Shown one piece after another: positions 16,645-26,041 of a stretch of DNA of 64,000 nt. The notes under the pieces are model-generated. The model was not told the origin of the DNA, made no database searches, and worked only from the letters and a program-made list of their open reading frames with translations. The DNA is from Clostridium cylindrosporum DSM 605 (lineage in GTDB: Bacteria > Bacillota > Clostridia > Clostridiales > Caloramatoraceae), in the NCBI RefSeq assembly GCF_001047375.1, contig NZ_LFVU01000028.1, forward strand, positions 434,001 through 498,000, written 5' to 3'. Position 1 is the first letter of the stretch. Each line of letters starts with the position of its first letter. The position numbers and the translations under genes are program-made.

Positions 16645-17787
16645 TTATTTTTCTGTTTTAACTTTTTTCCCACTAGCTAGTCTTAAATCAATATTCTTTC
16701 TTCCTACTTGTAATAATTTAGCTATCCATATACTTAAGATTGAACATATAACAAATGATAGTAAAATCCTAATATAAAACCATGGTATAAATGCTTTTAT
16801 AATTATATTATCATAATGAAGCACAAGAGGATGAACTAGGTATGCTCCAAAGGAGTACTTTCCTACTTTAATAAGCCTCCCCCCTAAACCCTCATGCTTT
16901 TTTAATACATACTCTGCTAATGGATAAAGAATAAGTATTGAGAAAAACAGTAGAGGAAACATTAACGTATTTAATGGGCTTCCTAAGAAGTGATTTATTG
17001 TATATCCTCCACTTTGATTAAAGCTGCCTGATTCAACCATATTCATCATTACATATGTTAATGAGAAAATAAATAAAGCAGTAGTTATATATCTTATTTT
17101 CCAAAGTAGACACCTTATGTCATCAAAATATATTGCAAAATATGCACCTATAACAAAGTAAAACATCCACATTATAAATAATCTATCTCTATAGGCTAAT
17201 ACATCCTTTAATAATCCAGTTAGAGATTCATATAATCCTCCAGAATAAAAATTATACCAATATAACAACCCAACATGTATTACAAAAAACGCTACAAGAA
17301 CTAAAGTATTAATTTTCTTAGTATTGTTTTTATTTATTAGCTTCTTAAATATAGGATATATTAGATAAAATTGTATTATCATTACCATATACCATAGATG
17401 ATATGATGCGGTACCTGTAAATACATATTTTAGATACTCAATTAATGTATCATATAGTCCCTTTACCTTCATTCCTGTAATCAGGAACATAAATAAATCA
17501 TAGACAACAGTCCAAAGTAAATATGGCAGTATTATTTGATTAAACCTTTTTTTTATAAATTCTAAATATCCATTTCCCTTATCACTATAATAAAGGGAAA
17601 ATCCTGTCATTACCACAAATAGTGGTACTGCAAACCTAATAATATTTAGAAGAAGTGAAGACGTAATACTTTCATATACTTTAAGGTTACTATCATATAT
17701 AAACCCTGCAAGTGAGTGTTGAAGTACTACAGCTAAAAAGGCTATTCCCCTTAATATATCAACTTCATATATTCTTTTTTTCCCCAT
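16645..17787 (-). CDS. Acyltransferase-3 family membrane protein
   Basis: 380 aa with about ten membrane helices. The N-terminus RIYEVDILRGIAFLAVVLQHS is the Acyl_transf_3 signature, with the catalytic-type His in the first helix. A second family mark is YHLWYMVMI. Such proteins O-acetylate or acylate surface polysaccharides, peptidoglycan or lipids at the membrane. Neighbours give no clue to the substrate. It starts 27 bp after the FAD protein gene on the same strand. Confidence 0.85.
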   Translation of the reverse strand: MGKKRIYEVDILRGIAFLAVVLQHSLAGFIYDSNLKVYESITSSLLLNIIRFAVPLFVVMTGFSLYYSDKGNGYLEFIKKRFNQIILPYLLWTVVYDLFMFLITGMKVKGLYDTLIEYLKYVFTGTASYHLWYMVMIIQFYLIYPIFKKLINKNNTKKINTLVLVAFFVIHVGLLYWYNFYSGGLYESLTGLLKDVLAYRDRLFIMWMFYFVIGAYFAIYFDDIRCLLWKIRYITTALFIFSLTYVMMNMVESGSFNQSGGYTINHFLGSPLNTLMFPLLFFSILILYPLAEYVLKKHEGLGGRLIKVGKYSFGAYLVHPLVLHYDNIIIKAFIPWFYIRILLSFVICSILSIWIAKLLQVGRKNIDLRLASGKKVKTEK

Positions 17788-17814
17788 AAAATTATCCTCT
17801 TTTATAAATTTGCT

Positions 17815-19413
17815 TTAATCTAAAGGTTTATATTTACCCATTATTTTTTCAGCTACTTTAAGTCCATCAACAGCTGCTGACATTATGCCCCCTGCATAAC
17901 CTGCTCCTTCACCTGCTGGATATATACCTTTTATATCGTGAGATTCTAAATTCTCTCCTCTTGGCATGGTTACAGGTGCTGATGTTCTTGTTTCAATACC
18001 TGTTAATATCCCATTTTGTGAAAACCCTTTAATTTTCCTATCAAATGAGACAAGAGCCTCCCTCATAGTAGTTGTAACGTAGTCTGGAAGACATTCATTA
18101 AGGTCTTTAAATACCGTATCTCTTGTATAACTCGGTTTAACATCATTAAAGTGTTTACTAACTTTTCCCTCTATAAAATCCTTAGTATTTTGAACCGGTG
18201 CAGTATAGCTTCCTCCACCTAGATTATATGCAAGTGATTCATAGTGTCTTTGGTATTCCATTCCAGCTAATGGATGACTCGATTCAAAGTCCTCTGGATA
18301 TACTCCAACCACTATAGCACTATTAGCATTTTCTCCATCTCTTTTATATTCGCTCATTCCATTTACAACTAATCTATTTTCCTCACTTGATGCTGCAACA
18401 ACAACTCCACCTGGGCACATACAAAAGCTATAACATGGTCTTCCTGTTATCTCACTTCTATGTGTTAATCTATAGTCAGCAGCCTTAAGTTTTGGATGAG
18501 TACATTGTTTTCCATATTGATTTTCATCTATCATACTTTGTAAGTGCTCAACTCTAGCTCCTATTGCAAATGCTTTTTGATTTAAATTAATTCCAGATTT
18601 TAGAAGCATTTCATAGGTATCCCTTGCACTATGACCTATTGCTAGTATTACAACTTCCGCCTCTATTTCTTCATTATTATTTATTTTAAGTGCCTTAACA
18701 CTTCCATCCTTTTCTATAATATCTGTAACCTTAGATGAGAACCTAACTTCGCCACCAAGTTCTATAATTCTTTTTCTAATATTCTCTACTACATTTATAA
18801 GTATATCTGTTCCGATATGAGGCTTTCCAGAGTATATAATCTCAGATGGTGCACCACTTTCAGTAAATCCCTTTAGTACAAATGAACATCTTGGGTCCTT
18901 TATTCTAGTTGTAAGTTTTCCATCTGAAAATGTACCTGCTCCACCTTCACCAAACTGCACATTTGAATCTAAATCAAGTACTCCTGTTTTATAAAAGAAG
19001 TCTATTTTTTCTTTTCTTTTTTTAGCCTCACATCCTCGCTCTAGAAGTATAGGCTTATATCCATTTTCCGCAAGTAGCAGTGCCGCAAACATACCACATG
19101 GTCCACTACCAACAACAATAGGTCTTGAACTTAAAACTTCATCTCCATAGTCAACTACTAATTCCTCTGACTTTTCTACTTTAAATACATCCTTTGTTTT
19201 TGTCTTATTTAATACTTTATCTTCACTTTCTACATCAACCTCAACATGATAACAAAGTTTTATATCTTCCTTTCTTGCATCGATTGATTCCTTAAGTATT
19301 CTTATATCCTTTAAGCTATTAATTGAAATCTTTAGTCTTTTAGCTACTTCATTATTTAATTTATTTATATCATCATCAAGTCCAATTTTTATATTATTTA
19401 TTCTAATAGGCAT
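17815..19413 (-). CDS. FAD-dependent oxidoreductase (COG2509-like)
   Basis: 532 aa. An N-terminal ~85-residue region precedes the FAD fold VVGSGPCGMFAALLLAENGYKP (about 100-122, quoted only as GSGPCGMF). The family marks FGEGGAGTFSDGKL and the C-terminal GEGAGYAGGIMSAAVDGLK are both present. It belongs to the widespread uncharacterised FAD-dependent dehydrogenase group of Firmicutes; the substrate is unknown. It is monocistronic or loosely linked with the downstream acyltransferase. Confidence 0.82.
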   Translation of the reverse strand: MPIRINNIKIGLDDDINKLNNEVAKRLKISINSLKDIRILKESIDARKEDIKLCYHVEVDVESEDKVLNKTKTKDVFKVEKSEELVVDYGDEVLSSRPIVVGSGPCGMFAALLLAENGYKPILLERGCEAKKRKEKIDFFYKTGVLDLDSNVQFGEGGAGTFSDGKLTTRIKDPRCSFVLKGFTESGAPSEIIYSGKPHIGTDILINVVENIRKRIIELGGEVRFSSKVTDIIEKDGSVKALKINNNEEIEAEVVILAIGHSARDTYEMLLKSGINLNQKAFAIGARVEHLQSMIDENQYGKQCTHPKLKAADYRLTHRSEITGRPCYSFCMCPGGVVVAASSEENRLVVNGMSEYKRDGENANSAIVVGVYPEDFESSHPLAGMEYQRHYESLAYNLGGGSYTAPVQNTKDFIEGKVSKHFNDVKPSYTRDTVFKDLNECLPDYVTTTMREALVSFDRKIKGFSQNGILTGIETRTSAPVTMPRGENLESHDIKGIYPAGEGAGYAGGIMSAAVDGLKVAEKIMGKYKPLD

Positions 19414-19457
19414 AAATACCCTCCTATGTTCTTTTGTTTATTATAAAATTATATCAC

Positions 19458-19502
19458 AAAAACAGGTGCCTAATGTATATTCTATGTTTACATTAAGCAC
19501 CT
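19458..19502 (-). terminator. Terminator of the carbonic-anhydrase-like gene
   Basis: Minus strand: AGGTGCTTAATGTA pairs with TACATTAGGCACCT and is followed by GTTTTTG, ~25 bp after the stop. Confidence 0.82.
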
Positions 19503-19523
19503 ATAATTTCCTGATCTTTTATA

Positions 19524-20183
19524 CTAGTCTTCTTCTACTATATATAATAGGTTATCCTCTACATTATAGAATAAAGGAACTACTAGCATACTTTTATATT
19601 TTTCCCTAAGTCTTTTTGCTTCACCAATAACAAAGTCTATTTCATTTCCAATTTCGAACATTGGAAGATAACTTCTAAAATGCTGCTTTGCAGTTTCTTC
19701 TTCCCATCCACATTTTTGAACTAGACCATTAACAAATTTTTGTTCCTTGGATATTAGATTAGTCATTCCACAGTTATTATGTCCAATTAGTACTATTGCT
19801 TCAACATCACCTACAGATATAGAGTATGATACCTTAAACTCACTATATCTTAGATTTCCGCCTGCACTTCTAATTATATAAGCAAAGTTATCAGGAATAT
19901 GTAGATGCTTTCTATTATCCATACACATTCCTACTAAGATTTTTGCCTTATCGTACTTATCAAATGTTTGTCTTAAATTGTGATATCTAAGTAAAAGTTC
20001 TATTGGTGTATTTTTAAATCTTGATGGAATATCCTCTTCACTTAAAACAATAGTAAGTTTATTTTTGTTTACTGCCTCATTTAACCCAAGTGAACATTTT
20101 GTAGTGTGAGAAGATTGATCATTTCTACTTAATTTATTCCCACATTGATTTGTTAATTGGCCTAAGCTAATCATTTTGCTCAT
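19524..20183 (-). CDS. Beta-class carbonic anhydrase-like protein
   Basis: 219 aa. It carries the zinc-site motifs of beta-carbonic anhydrases: CMDNRK (Cys and Asp-Arg dyad) and HNNCGM (His and Cys), with the supporting IRSAGGNLR between. It probably hydrates carbon dioxide, or is a close relative with another role. An N-terminal ~70-residue polar extension is unusual. I choose the ATG at 20183, eight bases after AGGGG, rather than an in-frame GTG nine bases earlier. Confidence 0.8.
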   Translation of the reverse strand: MSKMISLGQLTNQCGNKLSRNDQSSHTTKCSLGLNEAVNKNKLTIVLSEEDIPSRFKNTPIELLLRYHNLRQTFDKYDKAKILVGMCMDNRKHLHIPDNFAYIIRSAGGNLRYSEFKVSYSISVGDVEAIVLIGHNNCGMTNLISKEQKFVNGLVQKCGWEEETAKQHFRSYLPMFEIGNEIDFVIGEAKRLREKYKSMLVVPLFYNVEDNLLYIVEED

Positions 20184-20262
20184 ACCATTCACCCCTACAA
20201 ATTTTAATTATAAGTTCTATAATATCACAGACAAATTTATTTTATCAAGTAAAACTTTTTTA

Positions 20263-21480
20263 CTATTGCTCATTTCTACTTTCGCTTAAAGTCGCCTTAA
20301 CTGTTCTAGTATTACCATTTTCCTTAGTAATTTTTAAGGTTATAGTGTCTCCTACTTTTTTACCATTCACTAGATCTGTTAGTTGATTTTCTTTTTCAAC
20401 TTTTTTACCTTCAATCTCTACTATAATATCTCCTGGAACAATACCTGCCTTCTCAGCTGCAGAACCTGCAACTACCTGCTGAACACCCATACCACTTGGT
20501 ATACCATACATTTTAGCAGTTTCATTATCTAAATATATAGTTGCAACTCCAAGAAATGGTCTTTTAATATATCCTGATTTTATAAGTTCTTTAATTATTA
20601 CTTTAACTTCATCGATTGGTATAGCAAATCCCATACCTTCAGCGGAACTAATTTTAAGAGTATTAATACCAATAACCTCTCCTACTTCATTTAGTAGTGC
20701 CCCTCCGCTACTTCCTGGATTTATTGATGCATCAGTTTGGATTACATTATATGTTCTACTGTAGCTCTCTTCTTTTATACTCATATTTCTTTCCTTTGCA
20801 CTAACGATTCCTGATGTTACGCTTCCTGCAAATTCTTCTCCAAGTGGATTTCCTATAGCAATTACACTATCACCTACTCTAATAGCCTTTGAACTACCAA
20901 ACTTTGCTGCTTTAAGCCCTTTTTCTTCTACTTTAAGTACAGCAATGTCCGTTTTAGCATCTTGACCTATAACTTTAGCTTGAACCTTTTTCCCTCCTGG
21001 AAGACTTACCATTATTTTTGTGCCACCGGATATAACATGTTGATTTGTTACTATATAACCATTGCTATCAAATACTATACCTGAACCTGCACTTTCAGAG
21101 GATGTTGCATCAAGCCAACTACTTTTTGTAGTTGATATACCAACAATAGCTGGCCCTACTTCCTCTGCAACCCTAGTTATAGAATTTTTAGGTAGGGATG
21201 TTGTTATCACTTTATTATTTAAGTTAATATCTTTAGTTATACCTTGATTAGCACTTTCCCTTGGGGATATATAACTAATTGAATATGCTCCTACAACCCC
21301 ACCAATAACTGATGATACTAATATCATAAGAGCAAGTCCTAGTGTAGGTAATCTTTTAGATTTTTCTTTTCTAGTACCTTTTTCATGTTCATTTACTCTA
21401 AAATTCATAGTATTTCCAAAATCATTTATATATTCCTTAGATTCATTTATATTATCCTTTGAATTATTATCATTATTCAT
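20263..21480 (-). CDS. HtrA/DegP-like membrane-anchored serine protease with PDZ domain
   Basis: 405 aa. A polar cytoplasmic N-terminus, one membrane helix (about 45-69), a trypsin-like domain with His148 (TNQHVI), Asp178 (TDIAVL) and Ser258 (NPGSSGGALL), then one PDZ domain (about 300-395). It degrades or refolds misfolded exported proteins outside the membrane. It lies 85 bp downstream of a sensor kinase gene, and a sequence element in that gap matches one in the response-regulator promoter, so it is probably a target of this two-component system, like CssRS-HtrA in Bacillus. Confidence 0.92.
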   Translation of the reverse strand: MNNDNNSKDNINESKEYINDFGNTMNFRVNEHEKGTRKEKSKRLPTLGLALMILVSSVIGGVVGAYSISYISPRESANQGITKDINLNNKVITTSLPKNSITRVAEEVGPAIVGISTTKSSWLDATSSESAGSGIVFDSNGYIVTNQHVISGGTKIMVSLPGGKKVQAKVIGQDAKTDIAVLKVEEKGLKAAKFGSSKAIRVGDSVIAIGNPLGEEFAGSVTSGIVSAKERNMSIKEESYSRTYNVIQTDASINPGSSGGALLNEVGEVIGINTLKISSAEGMGFAIPIDEVKVIIKELIKSGYIKRPFLGVATIYLDNETAKMYGIPSGMGVQQVVAGSAAEKAGIVPGDIIVEIEGKKVEKENQLTDLVNGKKVGDTITLKITKENGNTRTVKATLSESRNEQ

Positions 21481-21531
21481 TAAAGCTTACCTCCTATTTT
21501 GTCTTATTGATAACTTATAGTTATATTAAGT

Positions 21532-21555
21532 TATTTTTGTGTATTTAATGTGAAG
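21532..21555 (-). promoter_or_regulatory. Putative response-regulator binding element upstream of htrA-like gene
   Basis: Minus strand, CTTCACATTAAATACACAAA onward. It matches the element at 23715-23738 at about 18 of 24 positions, with the shared core CTTyACAyTAArTACAC. It lies between the kinase stop and the protease start. Confidence 0.5.
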
Positions 21556-21565
21556 CAAAAATGTA

Positions 21566-23032
21566 TTATAAGTGAAACTTTACAGTAAATTCAACTTTGT
21601 TATCATAGCTCTTTAAGTTGTACTCAACACCGTGGGTTTCGAGTATACCTTTAACAATATAAAGTCCAAGTCCACTTCCACCGGTGCTTCTATTTCTAGA
21701 CTTTTCAACTCTATAAAATGGTTTAAATATTTCCTTAATATCATTTTCATCAATTTGCGCTCCAGTATTTATAACACTAAAATTAGCATTATTATCAATT
21801 AGTTTAAGGTTTATAATAATCTTCTCTCCCTCTGGAGAGTATTTCATAGCATTATTTATTATATTTGATAATGCTTTTAAGATAAGCTTTTCATCTGCTA
21901 AAATGATTATTCCCTCTTGAATATCAACCTCTAGGGTTAACTTCTTTGAAAAACTAAGATACTCCTCTGATCCAACAATTTTCTTAATCAAGTTTGATAG
22001 ATTAACCTCTGCAAGTTTTGGACTAAAATCATAGTTTTCAATTCTTGACATATACAATATTTCATTTACTAACTTTTCCATGTTATTAATTATGCTATAA
22101 GATCTTCTAAGATATTTTTCCCTATCTTTAAACACTCCTATATTATTAATCATACCTTCTATTTGCCCCTTAGCTGCTGCAATTGGAGACTTTAACTCAT
22201 GGGAAATAGTTGCTACAAACTCACGTCTTTTAGATTCTATTTCCCTTTCTCTTTCTATATCGCTTTTTAACTGTTTATTCGTATTTTCAAGTTCATCCAT
22301 AGTCTTTTTAAGGTTCTTAGATAATTCATTTAGACTACTAGCAAGTTCACCTATTTCATCATCTGATTTTACTATACATATTGTTTCAAAATCTAATTTC
22401 GCCATTTTTTTAGCTGTTTTATGTACCTTTATAAGTGGGTCAGCTATAAACCTTGAATATATATATGCACCTACTGATGATATTCCAAGAATAATAAATA
22501 ATATATAAGGTGCTAAATTTAAAATTACTTTAGATGCCTCATCTATTGGTTGAAGGGCAGCACTAACAGTTAGAATAAGGGGAAATGCTGAATCTTTAAA
22601 TTGTATACTTTGAGAGGAAGTATAAAATCCTGATGAATAATTCATTTGTGGAAATCCAAATGTATTTTCTATATTTTTATACTTACCAGGAACTAATATA
22701 AATTGAGTATTAGTATCCTTATCTATTACAGTTATATAACTACTTGGAATATATATAATGCGTCCTAGATTATCATGAATACTAAGAGAAACGTTATTTC
22801 TATTTGCAAAATTATCTATATATAACTTTGCATTTTGAAATTCTTCTTTCCTTACCTTAGCTATAAGAGTTTGAATTTCACTATCTATTGTATTTCTTTT
22901 GTATTTATAATAATAGCTAGGTAATACTGCATATACTATTAAATATATTACAAATGCGGATAGAAATAAGGATATACTTGTTATAATAAAAAGCTTTTGC
23001 CTTATGCTTTTATTTTTAAACTTAATCATCAA
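21566..23032 (-). CDS. Sensor histidine kinase
   Basis: 488 aa. Two membrane helices (about 12-38 and 172-192) flank a ~130-residue extracytoplasmic sensor. A HAMP linker, a HisKA domain with phospho-acceptor His278 (ATISHELKSP) and an HATPase domain follow (N-box NIINNAMKY, G-boxes GGSGLGLY). It overlaps the response regulator gene by 11 bases. The signal is unknown; the adjacent HtrA-like protease hints at envelope or secretion stress. Confidence 0.93.
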   Translation of the reverse strand: MMIKFKNKSIRQKLFIITSISLFLSAFVIYLIVYAVLPSYYYKYKRNTIDSEIQTLIAKVRKEEFQNAKLYIDNFANRNNVSLSIHDNLGRIIYIPSSYITVIDKDTNTQFILVPGKYKNIENTFGFPQMNYSSGFYTSSQSIQFKDSAFPLILTVSAALQPIDEASKVILNLAPYILFIILGISSVGAYIYSRFIADPLIKVHKTAKKMAKLDFETICIVKSDDEIGELASSLNELSKNLKKTMDELENTNKQLKSDIEREREIESKRREFVATISHELKSPIAAAKGQIEGMINNIGVFKDREKYLRRSYSIINNMEKLVNEILYMSRIENYDFSPKLAEVNLSNLIKKIVGSEEYLSFSKKLTLEVDIQEGIIILADEKLILKALSNIINNAMKYSPEGEKIIINLKLIDNNANFSVINTGAQIDENDIKEIFKPFYRVEKSRNRSTGGSGLGLYIVKGILETHGVEYNLKSYDNKVEFTVKFHL

Positions 23033-23687
23033 TTTTATACCCTACTCCTTTAACTGTTTTAATATAATCTGTTTTGATTTTTTTTCGTATGTTTTTAATA
23101 TGTGTGTCTATAACTCTTGTATCACCATAAAAGTCATATCCCCAAAGCTTGTCTAAAAAAACTTCCCTTTTTATAACATTGCCTCTATTTTTCATTAGTA
23201 TTTTAAGCATTTCAAATTCTTTAGTTGTAAGCTCAATTAATTCATCATCAACATAGGCCTCATATGAGTCACAGTTTAATTTTATATTTTTAAATTCAAT
23301 TATATTTTCATTTTCACTTCCGTATACACGTCTTAATACTGCTTCAACTCTTTTTATAAGTATATTAAATGAAAATGGCTTTGTTATATAATCATCTACT
23401 TTAAGTTCAAATCCCTTTAACTCATCACTTTCTTCATTTAAAGCTGTAAGCATAATTATTGGAGTACTTGACTTACTCCTTATCATTTTACATACTCCAT
23501 AACCATCAAGCTTTGGTAACATTATGTCTAATATAACAAGTTCGTAATTTCCCTTATTGAATTTTTCAATTCCTTCAAGTCCATCACTTGCAGTATCTAC
23601 ACTATATTCTTCACTTAGAAGAAATTCCTTAATAAGCTCTTGTATATCAATATCATCTTCAACTACTAATATATTAATGTTTTTCAT
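23022..23687 (-). CDS. OmpR-family response regulator
   Basis: 221 aa. The receiver domain has acidic pocket VVEDD, phospho-acceptor Asp54 (VILDIMLP) and conserved Lys in DDYITKPF. The C-terminal winged helix (LTTKEFEMLKILMKN, VIDTHIKNIRKKI) binds DNA. It is first in the order regulator, kinase, HtrA-like protease. Tandem repeats within its own promoter suggest autoregulation. Confidence 0.95.
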   Translation of the reverse strand: MKNINILVVEDDIDIQELIKEFLLSEEYSVDTASDGLEGIEKFNKGNYELVILDIMLPKLDGYGVCKMIRSKSSTPIIMLTALNEESDELKGFELKVDDYITKPFSFNILIKRVEAVLRRVYGSENENIIEFKNIKLNCDSYEAYVDDELIELTTKEFEMLKILMKNRGNVIKREVFLDKLWGYDFYGDTRVIDTHIKNIRKKIKTDYIKTVKGVGYKIDD

Positions 23688-23708
23688 ATTATCCCTCCTA
23701 GCATAAAT

Positions 23709-23738
23709 ATATAATACTTAAGTGTACTTAGTGTAAAG
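23709..23738 (-). promoter_or_regulatory. Promoter of the two-component operon with built-in tandem repeat
   Basis: Minus strand: TTTACA (23737-23732), 17 bases, TTATAT (23714-23709). The -35 and spacer hold TACACTAAG followed at once by TACACTTAAG (23735-23717), the ~10-bp direct-repeat form bound by OmpR-type regulators. Confidence 0.65.
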
Positions 23739-23755
23739 TTTTTGTATTAAATAAA

Positions 23756-23787
23756 GGCTCATATAATAAAAACTTATTATACAAGCC
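23756..23787 (-). terminator. cdaR terminator
   Basis: Minus strand: GGCTTGTATAATAA pairs with TTATTATATGAGCC around a short T-rich loop, followed by TTTATTT. It separates cdaR from the two-component operon. Confidence 0.75.
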
Positions 23788-23793
23788 AATTAG

Positions 23794-25020
23794 TTACTCC
23801 TGAGCATTAGACTCAGTTACTTTGATTACTTTAACTACTATTTTATCTGGAGTTATTCCTGATATTTCCCCTGGTTTATTTAATAGAGCTTTAACCTGAA
23901 TCGTATTTTCTCCTTCGGATAAAGTACTAACATCAAGTACACAGGATATATCCTCTTCTTTAATATTCTTTAAAGCATCCTCTACTGCATTTACTTTAAC
24001 ATTTATATTTTTAGTATTAATCTCATATTTAAATCCATCTACCTTGCCAGTTATACTTAAAGGCACTACAAAATCTTTTTCACCTTTTTTATTAACTTTA
24101 ACTTCAACTCCAACTGATTCTATATCAGATTGTATTGATACTCCTCTTGGTATAAGTAGCTTTATTTCCTTGGTAACAGTTTCTGTAATATCAGTTAAAT
24201 TAAAGCTTTCTGTTTCAATAGCTTTTATCTTGCTTAAAACTTCTTTACTTCCAACTATTCTAACAGTGCTTACCTTTGAAGTTATTTGTTCAAGAATAAG
24301 ACCTTCTCTGAGAGTACCTGTTGTTTTAACTATAATAGGTACCTCCTTAGATGGTGCAATGTCTACTGTTACATCTACAAATTTTGGCTCTATACTTACG
24401 TTTGTAACAATTTTTCCTTCACTATTAATAGGTTCTACAGGTATAGTCTTTGTGAACTTAGTTTGTGAGCCTTCTATATTTATCCTACCTACTGCTTTTT
24501 CTACTTCATCTACATAGGACTTAGGTCCCGATATCATAACCCCTGTTGGAGTTGTAATGGGATTAATATGTTCATATCCTACTTTAGCCGTTCCCTTTGA
24601 AATTATTCTAACTGGAACAAATCTTGTAGATAATGTATCTAATTTAACCTTAACCTTAGGAAGTTCATTATCCGATATATTAATTCCATTTGGAAGTGAC
24701 TTTACAATAACCGGTATATCATTATCACCTTTTTTAAGGTATCCACTCATATCAGCTATAAAGTTCAATTCCTCACTTCTAACCCCTATAAGATCTTTTA
24801 CCCTTCCTGTTATAGATATACTAATCGTAAAGTCCTGCTTTGGCAGAAGCACAAGATTACTTCTAGTAATATTATCCGTATTTTCAAGACTTACCTTAAC
24901 ATTATCAATTACTCTTGTTTGTACTGGGTTTTTTTCACCCATAACATATATCCATAGCATTAGAGATAAAAAGATAGATATCCCTATGGCCATTACCTTG
25001 TGATTATCTTTTTGAACCAT
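23794..25020 (-). CDS. cdaR: YbbR-domain protein, regulator of diadenylate cyclase
   Basis: 408 aa. One N-terminal membrane helix (about 9-27) is followed by several ~80-residue YbbR repeats facing outside. In Firmicutes CdaR binds and modulates the membrane diadenylate cyclase CdaA. The gene overlaps the 3' end of cdaA by 28 bases. glmM, usually third in this operon, is absent here and lies at 8263. Confidence 0.92.
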   Translation of the reverse strand: MVQKDNHKVMAIGISIFLSLMLWIYVMGEKNPVQTRVIDNVKVSLENTDNITRSNLVLLPKQDFTISISITGRVKDLIGVRSEELNFIADMSGYLKKGDNDIPVIVKSLPNGINISDNELPKVKVKLDTLSTRFVPVRIISKGTAKVGYEHINPITTPTGVMISGPKSYVDEVEKAVGRINIEGSQTKFTKTIPVEPINSEGKIVTNVSIEPKFVDVTVDIAPSKEVPIIVKTTGTLREGLILEQITSKVSTVRIVGSKEVLSKIKAIETESFNLTDITETVTKEIKLLIPRGVSIQSDIESVGVEVKVNKKGEKDFVVPLSITGKVDGFKYEINTKNINVKVNAVEDALKNIKEEDISCVLDVSTLSEGENTIQVKALLNKPGEISGITPDKIVVKVIKVTESNAQE

Positions 25021-25847
25021 AGCTTCACCTTCTTAAACATAGTTGTATTAGGACTTGAATTTTGTTTTAATACCTTTGAAAGAACGCTTATTAATTTTTC
25101 TTCATTGTAGTTTCTAGTAAGCCTTCCGTTGACAGCAAGGGATATATTACCTGTTTCCTCTGAAACAACTATAGCAATAGCATCAGATGCCTCACTTACC
25201 CCAAGGGCTGCTCTATGTCTAGTTCCAAGACTTCTATTAACATGTTGGTGCGTCAATGGAAGTACAGCCGCTGCCGCCATTATTCTATCTCTTCTAATTA
25301 TAACTGCTCCATCATGAAGTGGTGTATTCTCGACAAATATATTCTCCAATAATTGGGATGATAAAAGTCCATCTATTTTTGTAGAGTTTTCAGTATACTC
25401 TACAAGTCCAGTTTCCATTTCTATAACTATCAGAGCACCAGTTTTTGTATTTGATAGATTTTGTACAGCCTTTGAAATTTCCTTAGTTACCTCTTCTATT
25501 TCCTCTTCTGTGTCAAATAACTTTCTTGTTATTATTTTACTTCTTCCTAATTTCTCAAGGGCTTTTCTAAGTTCAGGCTGAAATATTACAATTAACGCAA
25601 TTAACCCAACTGTAAGTGTACTTTGTAGTAGATAATTAAGTGCCATAAGACCTAACACATCACTTAACTTCATTATAACTACTATAAATACAAGACCCTT
25701 AATAAGCTGCTCTGCTCTTGTTTCCTTTATTAGTGTAAATAGCTTATAAAATATATAAGCTACAATCAGAATATCTACTACATTCCATATACTTATATTC
25801 TGAAGTATAGTTAATATGTTTTTCATATCTGCCAGCACTATCTCCAC
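24993..25847 (-). CDS. cdaA: Diadenylate cyclase, membrane type (c-di-AMP synthase)
   Basis: 284 aa. About three N-terminal membrane helices, then a DAC domain with the catalytic DGA at 179-181 (LHDGAVIIRR) and RHR at 210-212 (GTRHRAALG). It makes cyclic-di-AMP from two ATP, controlling potassium, osmolyte and wall balance. The start is GTG at 25847 or a GTG nine bases later; AAGGGG spacing slightly favours the second. It forms an operon with cdaR only. Confidence 0.95.
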   Translation of the reverse strand: MEIVLADMKNILTILQNISIWNVVDILIVAYIFYKLFTLIKETRAEQLIKGLVFIVVIMKLSDVLGLMALNYLLQSTLTVGLIALIVIFQPELRKALEKLGRSKIITRKLFDTEEEIEEVTKEISKAVQNLSNTKTGALIVIEMETGLVEYTENSTKIDGLLSSQLLENIFVENTPLHDGAVIIRRDRIMAAAAVLPLTHQHVNRSLGTRHRAALGVSEASDAIAIVVSEETGNISLAVNGRLTRNYNEEKLISVLSKVLKQNSSPNTTMFKKVKLWFKKIITR

Positions 25848-25925
25848 CCCTTAACTGCTTATTGCTTTAATTATATAACAAAAAATATCGATATAAAACA
25901 TCTATATAGGGATTAATTTTTAAAA

Positions 25926-25974
25926 TAAAGGGATATATTATAATATTACTATTAGTAGTTACTAAATCCCTTTT
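25926..25974 (+). terminator. Orphan plus-strand terminator-like hairpin
   Basis: AAAGGGAT and ATCCCTTT flank a ~30-base AT-rich loop and are followed by TTTTTTC on the plus strand. No plus-strand gene ends here; it lies between the divergent cdaA and a membrane-protein gene. Confidence 0.4.
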
Positions 25975-25978
25975 TTTC

Positions 25979-26007
25979 TTGTTTTAGGAATAGAGGGGCT
26001 ATATAAT
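25979..26007 (+). promoter_or_regulatory. Sigma-A promoter of the 333-aa membrane protein gene
   Basis: TTGTTT (25979-25984), 17 bases, TATAAT (26002-26007), ~35 bp before the TTG start. Confidence 0.65.
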
Positions 26008-26041
26008 TATCTATAATATACTTTCATTGGAGGGGATTACT

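Noticed and set aside
24044-24517. 157-aa plus-strand ORF
   Set aside because: It lies wholly inside cdaR on the other strand, has no ribosome site and its composition is that of a reversed coding frame.
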